Source: JALZAA01 sp035316025
Lineage (GTDB): Bacteria; Actinomycetota; Acidimicrobiia; IMCC26256; JACDBD01
Length of the DNA: 40,152 bases
Reading direction: 5' to 3'
Assembly: GCA_035316025.1 (NCBI GenBank)
Contig: DATFXL010000122.1
Span: forward strand, 1 to 40,152
Shown here: one piece after another, positions 1-7,155 of the stretch
How positions within the stretch are numbered: the stretch's first letter is position 1
Layout of the letters: each line of letters opens with the position of its first letter
Made by a program: the position numbers and the translations under genes
The notes under the pieces: model-generated
What the model was told of the DNA's origin: nothing
The model's input: only the letters and a program-made list of their open reading frames with translations
The model's database searches: none

Positions 1-786
1 GTCACGAGCGTCGCCGCCGGCGCGCTCTACCGCATCCCGCCCGGTGGCGGGCGCGCCAACGAGCTCGCGCACACCGGCGGTGGCGCCAACGGCGCCGCGC
101 TCGCCGCCGACGGCAGCATTCTGGTGACCCAGAACGGCGGCATCGACTTCTCGAAGATGCCGCTCGACGTCGACTACCCGTACCACCCCACCACATCGGG
201 CTTGCAGCTCGCGACCGTCGACGGCGCCGTCCGCTACCTGGCCGACCAGGACCTGCAAGCCCCGAACGACCTCGTCGTCGCCGCCGACGGCACCGTCTAC
301 TTCACCGACCCGCCGCACTTCCCGCTTCCGCCCGCGCCGTCGGGGCGGGTGATGGCCTACGGGCGCAACGGTGACGTGCGCCTGGTCGCCGAGCCCTTCA
401 TGTACTGCAACGGCATCGCCCTCGACCGCGACGGCACGCTCGTCGTGATCGAGGGCCGCGGGCTGCAGCGCCTCCTCCCCGACGGCGGGCGCGAATGGAT
501 CGTCGAGACGCTCGGGCGGGGCGGCGGCGACGGGTTCTGCCTCGACGCCGAGGGCAACTACTACGTCGCCGCCACCGTCGAGCACGGCGTTCGTGTCGTC
601 GACCCGACCGGGAAGGAGCTCGACTTCCTCGGCCTCGACAGCGACGGTGTCACGACGAACTGCTGCTTCGGCGGTGCCGACGGCCGCACGCTGTTCGCGA
701 CGGACGCCGTCCCGGGCTGCGTCGTCGCCTGGGAAGGCCTCCCCCACCCGGGTCTGCCGATGCACACCTGGCCGGGCGCGGCTTGA
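1..786 (+). CDS. SMP-30/gluconolactonase/LRE-family protein (5' partial)
   Basis: The frame is open from base 1, so the start codon lies outside the window and about 261 codons are visible. The product looks like a six-bladed beta-propeller of the SMP-30/gluconolactonase family, which hydrolyses sugar lactones or related esters using a bound divalent metal. Supporting motifs are repeated DG blade turns, PNDL followed by DGTVYFTDPP, CNGIALDRDG, and GDGFCLDAEGNYYVA. The Asn of PND, the Asn of CNG and the Asp of GDGF match the usual metal-binding positions of the family. The C-terminus (ATDAVPGCVVAW) is also typical. It converges on the TIM-barrel gene at 794 with a 7-nt gap. The substrate cannot be told from sequence; lactonase is a family-level call. 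Confidence 0.85.
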   Translation, partial: VTSVAAGALYRIPPGGGRANELAHTGGGANGAALAADGSILVTQNGGIDFSKMPLDVDYPYHPTTSGLQLATVDGAVRYLADQDLQAPNDLVVAADGTVYFTDPPHFPLPPAPSGRVMAYGRNGDVRLVAEPFMYCNGIALDRDGTLVVIEGRGLQRLLPDGGREWIVETLGRGGGDGFCLDAEGNYYVAATVEHGVRVVDPTGKELDFLGLDSDGVTTNCCFGGADGRTLFATDAVPGCVVAWEGLPHPGLPMHTWPGAA

Positions 787-793
787 GCGCGCG

Positions 794-1423
794 CTACAGC
801 ATCGTCCGGACGACGGCGGCGAGGTCGCGGGCCCAGGCGCGGGGGTCGGCGAGAGGCCAGCCCAGCTCGGGCAGGTCGAAGTACTCGACGCTCAGTCGTC
901 CGCGGTAGTCGAGCTCGCGCAACCGCCCGATCACGGCCGCGAAGTCGACCACGCCGGTTGGGTCGTCGATGTGCAGCTGCGCCGCGCCCGGACGGCCCTG
1001 GCGCAGCTGGACGTGATCGGCGTAAGGCAGGAGCTCGAGCGGGTCGCCGCCCCAATCGGCGACGTGCCCGGTGTCGACGAGGAGCCGCAGCCCGGGCACG
1101 TCGGCGACGACCGCCCGGCACGCCTCGGTCGAGTTGACGACCGCACCCGCCCACGGCTCGAGCAACGCGCCCGGCGCGTCTCGAAACCACCCGACCGTCC
1201 GCTCCCACACACCCGGCCCGGGTCGGGGTGCGGGTGTGGCGCACCAGCCCGGACGCGGCTTCGGGAACGACGTCGGGCAGCCGACCGGCAACGGGAGCGA
1301 CGCCGGATCGACGTCGACGAGCACGTCGATGTGCTCGAAGCCGTCGGCCAACGCGAGCTCGGCGCGTGCTCCGACCGGCCGCGGCGCGTACACGATGTCG
1401 ACGACACCGAGAGGGATCGCCAC
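794..1423 (-). CDS. Sugar phosphate isomerase/epimerase-like TIM-barrel protein
   Basis: 209 aa resembling the AP-endonuclease-2/xylose-isomerase-like TIM-barrel superfamily, whose members isomerise or epimerise sugars, inositols or hydroxypyruvate with a divalent metal. Candidate metal ligands, in order: Glu89 (LLEP), Asp117 and His120 (VDTGHVADW), His137 (ADHVQL) and Glu180 (LSVEYFDLP). Family members are usually 250-290 aa, so this one is short; the N-terminal half (residues 40-75) is rich in Pro and Gly, as if a strand-helix unit had been lost. The ATG lies 5 nt after the SDR stop, so it is probably co-transcribed with maoC and the SDR. Its partner could instead be the convergent lactonase gene. 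Substrate unknown. Confidence 0.7.
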   Translation of the reverse strand: MAIPLGVVDIVYAPRPVGARAELALADGFEHIDVLVDVDPASLPLPVGCPTSFPKPRPGWCATPAPRPGPGVWERTVGWFRDAPGALLEPWAGAVVNSTEACRAVVADVPGLRLLVDTGHVADWGGDPLELLPYADHVQLRQGRPGAAQLHIDDPTGVVDFAAVIGRLRELDYRGRLSVEYFDLPELGWPLADPRAWARDLAAVVRTML

Positions 1424-1428
1424 GCGGG

Positions 1429-2331
1429 CTACTTCTGCTCGCCGTACTCCATGCCGCGCGGCATGACCATCCCGACGTGCTGGAGGTGCTGGCCGAGGAC
1501 TCGGTCGAAGTGGTCGGCGACCTGCCCCGGCTCCCAGCCGCCGTCACGCCACATCCACGCGATCTGCTTCGGGTGCTGGAAGATCGTGTAGGCGTAGTCG
1601 GTGCGGCCGACGATCTGGCCGTTGACATGACTCGCCCGTTCGGACGCCAGGAACGCGACGAGCGGCGCATTGAGCGCGGGGTTCTGCTCCGGCGGCGGTT
1701 CCTCACCCGTCCGTTCGAACAGGCTCGCCGTCATGCGGGTCGCACCGGCGGGGGCCACGGCGTTCACGGTGATCCCGTACTTCCCGAGCTCGAGCGCCCA
1801 GATGAACGTCATGCCCATGAGCCCGGCCTTGGCGGCGCCGTAGTTCGTCTGCCCGAAGTTGCCGCGCAAGCCGGCCGACGACGTGACGTTGATGATGCGC
1901 CCGTACCCGGCGTCCTTCATGACGAGGGCCGCGTGGTGGCCGCAGTTGAACGACCCTTTGAGGTGCACGCCGATGACGGAGTCGAAGTCCTCCTCGTTCA
2001 TCTTCACGAGGGTGCGGTCGCGCACGATCCCGGCGTTGTTGACGAGGATGTCGAGCTGACCGAACGTGTCCACGGCCGTCCGGATGATCCGGCCGGCGCC
2101 GTCGAAGTCCGAGACGGAGTCGTAGCTCGGAGTCGCCTGACCGCCGAGGGCCTCGATCTCCTTGCACACCTGCGCCGCCGGGTCTTCGTCGGTGCCGCGC
2201 CCGTCGAGGCTGACGCCGACGTCGTTGACGACGAGGCGAGCACCTTCCCGAGCCATGCACAGCGCGAACTCGCGGCCAATGCCCCGCCCCGATCCCGTGA
2301 CCACGGCGACGCGTCCGTCGAGCAGCCCCAT
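1429..2331 (-). CDS. SDR, MFE-2/HSD17B4-type 3-hydroxyacyl-CoA dehydrogenase
   Basis: 300 aa short-chain dehydrogenase. It has the NAD(P)-binding TGSGRGIG at 12-19, NNAG at 98-101, catalytic Ser151/152, and Tyr164-x3-Lys168 (NYGAAK). The stretch NDVGVSLDGRG after beta-2, the long insertion to DYDSVSDF-like sequence, and VHLKGSF instead of VNLxG are hallmarks of the dehydrogenase domain of peroxisomal multifunctional enzyme type 2. It probably oxidises (3R)-hydroxyacyl-CoA to 3-ketoacyl-CoA. The ATG at 2331 was chosen because it starts directly at MGLLDGRVAVVTG; the frame is open further upstream but that part is antisense-like and overlaps maoC. The maoC stop is 5 nt upstream, giving a split hydratase/dehydrogenase pair. 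A C-terminal extension of about 45 residues (FQHPKQIAWMW) is seen in related actinobacterial proteins. Confidence 0.88.
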   Translation of the reverse strand: MGLLDGRVAVVTGSGRGIGREFALCMAREGARLVVNDVGVSLDGRGTDEDPAAQVCKEIEALGGQATPSYDSVSDFDGAGRIIRTAVDTFGQLDILVNNAGIVRDRTLVKMNEEDFDSVIGVHLKGSFNCGHHAALVMKDAGYGRIINVTSSAGLRGNFGQTNYGAAKAGLMGMTFIWALELGKYGITVNAVAPAGATRMTASLFERTGEEPPPEQNPALNAPLVAFLASERASHVNGQIVGRTDYAYTIFQHPKQIAWMWRDGGWEPGQVADHFDRVLGQHLQHVGMVMPRGMEYGEQK

Positions 2332-2336
2332 CGCGA

Positions 2337-2783
2337 TCAGCCCCGCTTCGGGACGGCAGCGGTGGCCGTCCCCGTCAGCTTGGCCTCGCCGTCCTGGTTG
2401 ACGACCTGGCATTCCACGTCGACGAGACCGACGCCGCTCTCCTCGCCGTCCCGGAGCCCCGTGACCCTCGCCGTGCACGTGAGCGTCTCGCCCGGCCAGA
2501 CCTGCTTCGAGAACCGCACCTGGTAACGGCGCAGCGCATCGGCCCCGAACCAGTCCTTCAGCACCCTCGCCATCAGCCCCGCCGTCAACATGCCGTGGCC
2601 GAAGACCGACGGGTTGCCGACCGACGACGCGATCGTGTCGTCGTGGTGCATGGGGTTGAAGTCACCCGACGCACCCGCGTAGCGCACGAAGTGCGTGCGC
2701 GAGATGTCCTCCACGACGAGCGGCGGCGCTTCGTCGCCGACCGACAGATCCTCGAACGTGGGCGCGGTCACGGAGCTCGACAC
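2337..2783 (-). CDS. MaoC-like (R)-enoyl-CoA hydratase
   Basis: 148 aa single hot-dog domain. The hydratase-2 motif is clear: ASGDFNPMHHD at residues 38-48, with Asp41 and His46 as the expected catalytic pair, followed by GHGMLTAGLMARVL. These enzymes hydrate trans-2-enoyl-CoA to (3R)-hydroxyacyl-CoA, which suits the MFE-2-type dehydrogenase immediately downstream. The start is GTG at 2783, preceded by AGGAGGAA with 6 nt spacing, one of the clearest ribosome binding sites in the window. The gene is divergent from tetR. The two proteins together would carry out the middle steps of a beta-oxidation-like route for fatty acid, steroid or aromatic side-chain acyl-CoA; which one is not determined. 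Confidence 0.88.
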   Translation of the reverse strand: MSSSVTAPTFEDLSVGDEAPPLVVEDISRTHFVRYAGASGDFNPMHHDDTIASSVGNPSVFGHGMLTAGLMARVLKDWFGADALRRYQVRFSKQVWPGETLTCTARVTGLRDGEESGVGLVDVECQVVNQDGEAKLTGTATAAVPKRG

Positions 2784-2874
2784 GTGCGTTCCTCCTGATC
2801 AGGGGGCTTCCGGAGCGTACCCGGCACTGTCGCGAAAGGTGACATGCGTGTCGGGTACGCCTAGCCTGAGACGA
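2784..2874. promoter_or_regulatory. maoC-tetR divergent control region with 9-bp inverted repeat
   Basis: The 91-nt gap between divergent maoC and tetR holds a perfect inverted repeat: GCGTACCCG at 2815-2823 and CGGGTACGC at 2852-2860. The left arm overlaps TACGCT (minus strand, 2819-2814), a plausible maoC -10. The right arm sits in the spacer of the tetR promoter. This is the layout expected of a TetR repressor controlling itself and the neighbouring catabolic genes. The repeat is seen directly; operator function is inferred. Confidence 0.6.
2839..2867 (+). promoter_or_regulatory. tetR promoter, probably leaderless
   Basis: GTGACA (2839-2844), 17 nt, then TAGCCT (2862-2867). The -10 ends 7 nt before the ATG at 2875, so transcription would begin at or next to the start codon. 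No Shine-Dalgarno sequence precedes that ATG, which agrees with a leaderless message. Confidence 0.55.
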
Positions 2875-3600
2875 ATGCCCAGGTCGCGGAACGTGAGCCG
2901 AACCCGTCCGGCCGCGACGCGCCGGGCCACGAAGTCCGGGCGGCGCGCCGCCGCCGGCGACGGGGCGAGCCACGCGGCGGCGATGGGCACGCCCGTCCAG
3001 GGCCGTGAGCTACGGGCCCGAGGCCGGCGCACGATGCGCAAGCTCCTCGACGCCGGGGTCGAGATCTTCGCCCAGCGCGGGTTCCACGCCGCACGCGTCG
3101 ACGACATCGTCAAGCTCGCCAAGACCTCGCACGGCACCTTCTACCTGTACTTCTCGAACAAGGAGCAGCTGTTCCGGGCGCTGGCCCACGAGGTCGCCGA
3201 CGAGATGATCTCCCTCGCCGACTCGCTGCCGCCGATCGATCCCGGCCCCGAGGGACGCGAACAGCTACGCGCCTGGCTCGCCCGGTTCGTCGAGGTGTAC
3301 GAGCGATACGGCCCGGTCATCCGCGCCTGGACCGAAGCCGAGATCGGCGCCAGCGAGTTCGGCCGGCTCGGGACGGACGTGCTGACCGAGTTCTCACGCG
3401 TGCTGACCGGGCGGATCCGCCGCTCCTCGTCGCCCGACGTGAACCCGCAGATCGCGGCGCTGGCGGTGGTCGCGATGATCGAGCGCTTCAACTACTACGT
3501 GCTGTCCCGCCAGGTGGACGTGAGCCGGCACGAGATGCTCGACACGCTGGCGGCCGTCACCCACGCCGGTCTGTTCGGGGGCAGTCCCGGCAGCTACTGA
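2875..3600 (+). CDS. TetR/AcrR-family transcriptional regulator
   Basis: 241 aa from ATG 2875. Residues 1-46 form a basic, Arg/Ala-rich tail. The TetR N-terminal DNA-binding domain follows, with the helix-turn-helix VDDIVKLAKTSHGTFYLYF around 75-93, then NKEQLF. The rest is a helical ligand-binding domain ending MLDTLAAVTHAGLFG. The start was chosen from the promoter spacing upstream; a later ATG at 2983 would give 205 aa, closer to the common family length, and cannot be ruled out. It is divergent from maoC and probably represses it. Its effector may be an acyl-CoA, by analogy with regulators next to beta-oxidation genes. The stop overlaps the end of convergent livF by 7 nt. Confidence 0.85.
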   Translation: MPRSRNVSRTRPAATRRATKSGRRAAAGDGASHAAAMGTPVQGRELRARGRRTMRKLLDAGVEIFAQRGFHAARVDDIVKLAKTSHGTFYLYFSNKEQLFRALAHEVADEMISLADSLPPIDPGPEGREQLRAWLARFVEVYERYGPVIRAWTEAEIGASEFGRLGTDVLTEFSRVLTGRIRRSSSPDVNPQIAALAVVAMIERFNYYVLSRQVDVSRHEMLDTLAAVTHAGLFGGSPGSY

Positions 3601-4358
3601 CCGTTCGGGGACGGCGCGCGCGATTCTCCCGACGGCAGGAGCCATTCGCTGAGGTCGCCCATCTCGCCCACGGGCCCGCCGTAGGTGACCCGTCCCTTCA
3701 CGAGCACGGCGACGTCATCGGCGAGAGCCAGGGCGTGCGCGACGTGCTGCTCCACGATCAAGAGCGTCGTGCCCGCGTCGCGGATCGTCCCGAGAGTTCG
3801 GTACACCTCGTCGACGATGATGGGCGCCAATCCGAGCGAGAGCTCGTCGCACACCAACAGACGAGGCGGCTTCGCGAGCACGCGCGCCAGGGCGAGCATG
3901 CGCTGCTCGCCCCCAGACAGCGTGCCCGCGATCTGACGGCGGCGCTTCCCGAGCTGCGGAAACATCTCGTACGCGTGCGCCAGGCCCGCCGACGCCCGCG
4001 AGCGGCCGAGTTGGCGCCGCAGGGTGAGCAGGAGATTCTCGTCCACCGTCAACGACGCGAACACCGAACGCCCCTCGGGCGCCTGGGCGATCCCCTTGCG
4101 CGCCAGGCGATAAGCGCGCTCCTTGCTGACGTCCTGGCCGTCGAACAGGAACTTGCCCGCCGTCGGCCTGATGAGGCCCGAGCACACGCGAGCCACCGTG
4201 GTCTTGCCAGCGCCGTTCGATCCGAGTAGCGCGAGCACCGATCCTTCCCGCACGGTGAGAGAGACGCCGAACAATGCCCGGAACGGGCCGTAGCCCGCCT
4301 GGACGTTGCGCAGCTCGAGCAGCGGCGTCGTGTCACCCGACGGCGCGGCGGCACTCAC
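3594..4358 (-). CDS. livF: Branched-chain-type ABC transporter ATPase LivF
   Basis: 254 aa cytoplasmic ATP-binding subunit. Walker A GSNGAGKT, Q-loop region IAQAPEGRSVFASLTV (the PEGR signature is characteristic of LivF), ABC signature LSGGEQ, Walker B LLVCDELSLGLAP and H-loop VEQHVAHAL are all present. The GTG start overlaps the livG stop in a GTGA 4-nt overlap, indicating translational coupling. It is the last gene of the leftward livK-livHM-livG-livF operon. The transporter class takes up branched-chain amino acids, but actinobacterial members also import amides, urea or aromatic and aliphatic acids, so the substrate is open. Confidence 0.92.
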   Translation of the reverse strand: MSAAAPSGDTTPLLELRNVQAGYGPFRALFGVSLTVREGSVLALLGSNGAGKTTVARVCSGLIRPTAGKFLFDGQDVSKERAYRLARKGIAQAPEGRSVFASLTVDENLLLTLRRQLGRSRASAGLAHAYEMFPQLGKRRRQIAGTLSGGEQRMLALARVLAKPPRLLVCDELSLGLAPIIVDEVYRTLGTIRDAGTTLLIVEQHVAHALALADDVAVLVKGRVTYGGPVGEMGDLSEWLLPSGESRAPSPNGQ

Positions 4359-5113
4359 ACGAGCTCCCCGAGGTACGCCTTGCGGACCGCCTCGTCGTCC
4401 ATCACCTCGCCGGTGGGACCCGAGGCGATGATGACCCCGAAGTCGAGCACGTATAGACGGGACGCGAACGCCTGCACCATCTCGACGTCGTGCTCGACGA
4501 GGAGGATGGCGGTACCTCGCTCACGCTGCACGGTCTGCAGCGTGCCGACGAGCTCCATCGTCTCGCTCTGATCGAGCCCGGACGACGGCTCGTCCAGCAG
4601 CAGCAACAGCGGCTCGGTCATCAGGGCGCGCCCCAGCTCGACCAGTCGAGCCCGCCCCAGGCTCAACGACTCGATCGGCTCGTCGGCGACGTTGAGCAAC
4701 CCGAGCAGGTCGAGAGTGTGGTTCGCTCGTTGGCGCTCCTCGGCACTCGGGCCGGCGAGGTTCAGGATGTCCTTCCACAGCCGCCCGGTGCCGAGCCGCG
4801 ACCGCTCGGCGACGAGCAGGTGGTCGCGCACGGTCATCCCGGTGAACAGCTCGACGCGCTGGAACGTGCGACCGAAGCCCAGCCGGGCCCGCTTGTATAC
4901 GGGCAGGCGCGTGATGTCGCGCCCGTTGAACGTGACCCGGCCCCGGTCGGCGCGCAGGATCCCGAGGAGGCAGTTGAAGAAGGTCGTCTTGCCGGCGCCG
5001 TTCGGCCCGATCAGGGCGACGGGCTCCCCCGGCTCGACCGTGACCGACACGGCGTCGAGCGCGGTGATGCCCGAGAACCGCTTACAGACCTCGGTGGACT
5101 CGAGCAGGCTCAC
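4355..5113 (-). CDS. livG: Branched-chain-type ABC transporter ATPase LivG
   Basis: 252 aa ATP-binding subunit pairing with LivF. Walker A GPNGAGKT, LivG-typical FGRTFQRVELFTGMTV around the Q-loop, Walker B LLLLDEPSSGLD and H-loop VEHDVEMV. The ABC signature is diverged: LSLGRARLVELGRAL in place of the usual LPYGxQR-type sequence, so the Gly-Gly/Gln part is not conserved; activity probably relies on the LivF signature for one site. Start GTG at 5113 overlaps the livHM stop by 4 nt (GTGA). The C-terminus IASGPTGEVMDDEAVRKAYLG is standard for LivG. Confidence 0.92.
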   Translation of the reverse strand: MSLLESTEVCKRFSGITALDAVSVTVEPGEPVALIGPNGAGKTTFFNCLLGILRADRGRVTFNGRDITRLPVYKRARLGFGRTFQRVELFTGMTVRDHLLVAERSRLGTGRLWKDILNLAGPSAEERQRANHTLDLLGLLNVADEPIESLSLGRARLVELGRALMTEPLLLLLDEPSSGLDQSETMELVGTLQTVQRERGTAILLVEHDVEMVQAFASRLYVLDFGVIIASGPTGEVMDDEAVRKAYLGELV

Positions 5114-7122
5114 CGGTTCCCTCCGGGGTTCGCGGCGGCGATGGTCGCCGGTTCGGGCCGCGCCGGCACGACCTCGCCGCCCTCGGCGCCGGGCGGCTCC
5201 TTTCCACGGGTGAGCCAGCGCTGCACCGTCTCAAGCGACTTGCGCTTGTTGAATTCGAGGATGCCCTCCGGGTGCTTGGCATACGTGACCGCGCCCAGCC
5301 CGAACAGGATGAACTGGTAGGAGGGCGAGAGCCCGAGCGTCTTGAGGATCTCGGGCACGAACGCGATCGCCAGCCCGGCCTGCACCGCGCCCTCGACGGT
5401 ACGCGCGCCAATGGTGACGACGATGACAAGCCAAAGCAGCCCGAGGAGGACCTGGAAGTTCGCGCTGTAGTTGGCCTGGTTCTCCTGGATGGCCAGGAGC
5501 CCGCCGCCCAGCCCGGCGATCCCGGCCGAGAGGGCGAAGGCGACGACGCGCGCCCGGGCCGGGTTGATGCCGATCGCGGTGGCCGCCGTCTCACTGCCGC
5601 GCAGCGCATCGAGATATCTGCCAGTCGTTCCCTTTCGTATGAGGATCACGCCGATCGCGACCACGGTGAGTAACGCCAGCGCGAACAGGAGGAACGTCCG
5701 GTCGCTCTCGAGAAACGTCGGGCGGGGCACCTTCGTCGGCAGCACGCCCCCGCTCACCCAGTCGAGAGGTACGAAGATGCTCTCGAACATCAGGGCGAAG
5801 GCCAGCGTCGCGAGGGCGAGGAAGATGCCACCCAAGCGCAACGCGGGGACGGCGAGGAGCGCACCGACGATCGCGGCCATCGCGGCGCCGATCACCATCG
5901 TCAGGAGCACGGGCAGGTCGAAGCGCTGAGCAAGCTGCGCCGTGCCGAACGAGCCGACGGCGGCAAACGACGCCTGGCACAGCGAGATCTGGCCCGCCAT
6001 GCCGGTGATCACCGTGATCGACAGGAAGATCAACGAGAAGATCACGGCCTTCGTGATGATCAAGAGCCAGAAGCTGCTCACCACGAACAGCGCGACGTAC
6101 AGGCCGACCGCGATCACCACGATGCCGAGTCCCCAGGTGGTGTACGTGAGGAGGCGCATGCGCTGCTCCGCCGAGAGCCCAGGCGGCGGCGGGTCGACCC
6201 CGGAGAGCGGATCGACGATCTCGCGCCGTTGCCGTAGGCCGGGCCAGAACAACAGCAGGAGGAACAGCACCACGAACGGGAGCGACGGGCGCAGCCCGTT
6301 GGCCAGGATGCTGTCGGCGGGCAGGTAGCCGCCGAGGATGCCCTGGGCGACCCCGAGGAGGATCCCGCCCACGAACGCGAGCGGGATGCTCGTCAGGCGA
6401 CCGAACGCCGCCGCCGCGATCGCCGCGATCAGGAGGATCGTGAAGTTCGGTGCCGCCAGTTGGGCGAATAGCGGCGCCAGCAGCACGCCGGCCAGCCCCG
6501 CGAAGGTGCTCGACAGCATCCATGAGAAGGCGCTGACGCGGTCGGCGTTGATCCCCGCCAGCTCGGTCATGCGCGGGCTCTCGACCACGGCGCGCATCTG
6601 CAGACCGATCGTCGTGTAGCGGAACAGCACGCTCAGGAGCAGAACGGCGGCGCCGGTCGAGATCAGCGTGGCGACCTGGTTCCCGTCGAGCACGTAGTCG
6701 CCGAAGTGGTAATACGCGAAGGGATTGGGCCAGATCGTCGGCGGGTTGAACACCGAGCTCTGCAGGAAGTCGAAATCGGGCAGAAGCTTCACGATCTCCG
6801 GGATCGCGATCAGCAGGCCGATCGAAGTCACCAGCTTGGCGATGGCGGGCGCCGTCCGGAGGTACCGGTACAGGGCGCGGTCGAGGATCAGGCCGACGAG
6901 CGGGGCCACGATCAGCACCGACACGATGAACGCGGGGAGGAGCGGCCAGTCGTGGTTGGTGACGGTGTTGTAGAAGACCGCCGCCGAGACGAACGCCTGC
7001 GCGCCGAACGCCAGGTTGAACACGCCCGACGTCTTGTACGTCAGGACGAGCCCGACGGCGACCAGTGCGAAGACGCAGCCGAACGGGATCCCGAGGATGA
7101 TGTAGTTGAGGAGGTCGCTCAC
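5110..7122 (-). CDS. Fused LivH-LivM branched-chain-type ABC permease
   Basis: 670 aa integral membrane protein combining both permease subunits in one chain. Residues 1-300 correspond to LivH (NLAFGAQAFVSAAVF near 36-50; RAVVESPRMTELAGI near 177-191 is the EAA-like loop). A charged Pro-rich linker spans about 301-325. Residues 326-640 correspond to LivM (ITGMAGQISLCQASFAAVG near 372-390, then LRGSETAATAIGINPARARVVAFALSA split across its EAA loop). A hydrophilic tail of about 35 residues follows. Start is GTG at 7122 with GGGAGA upstream; the livK stop is 33 nt upstream. LivH and LivM are usually separate genes, so this is a genuine domain fusion; the frame is open throughout. Confidence 0.9.
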   Translation of the reverse strand: MSDLLNYIILGIPFGCVFALVAVGLVLTYKTSGVFNLAFGAQAFVSAAVFYNTVTNHDWPLLPAFIVSVLIVAPLVGLILDRALYRYLRTAPAIAKLVTSIGLLIAIPEIVKLLPDFDFLQSSVFNPPTIWPNPFAYYHFGDYVLDGNQVATLISTGAAVLLLSVLFRYTTIGLQMRAVVESPRMTELAGINADRVSAFSWMLSSTFAGLAGVLLAPLFAQLAAPNFTILLIAAIAAAAFGRLTSIPLAFVGGILLGVAQGILGGYLPADSILANGLRPSLPFVVLFLLLLFWPGLRQRREIVDPLSGVDPPPPGLSAEQRMRLLTYTTWGLGIVVIAVGLYVALFVVSSFWLLIITKAVIFSLIFLSITVITGMAGQISLCQASFAAVGSFGTAQLAQRFDLPVLLTMVIGAAMAAIVGALLAVPALRLGGIFLALATLAFALMFESIFVPLDWVSGGVLPTKVPRPTFLESDRTFLLFALALLTVVAIGVILIRKGTTGRYLDALRGSETAATAIGINPARARVVAFALSAGIAGLGGGLLAIQENQANYSANFQVLLGLLWLVIVVTIGARTVEGAVQAGLAIAFVPEILKTLGLSPSYQFILFGLGAVTYAKHPEGILEFNKRKSLETVQRWLTRGKEPPGAEGGEVVPARPEPATIAAANPGGNR

Positions 7123-7155
7123 GCGGGCGGTCTCCCGTTGGCGCGACTCAAACCG

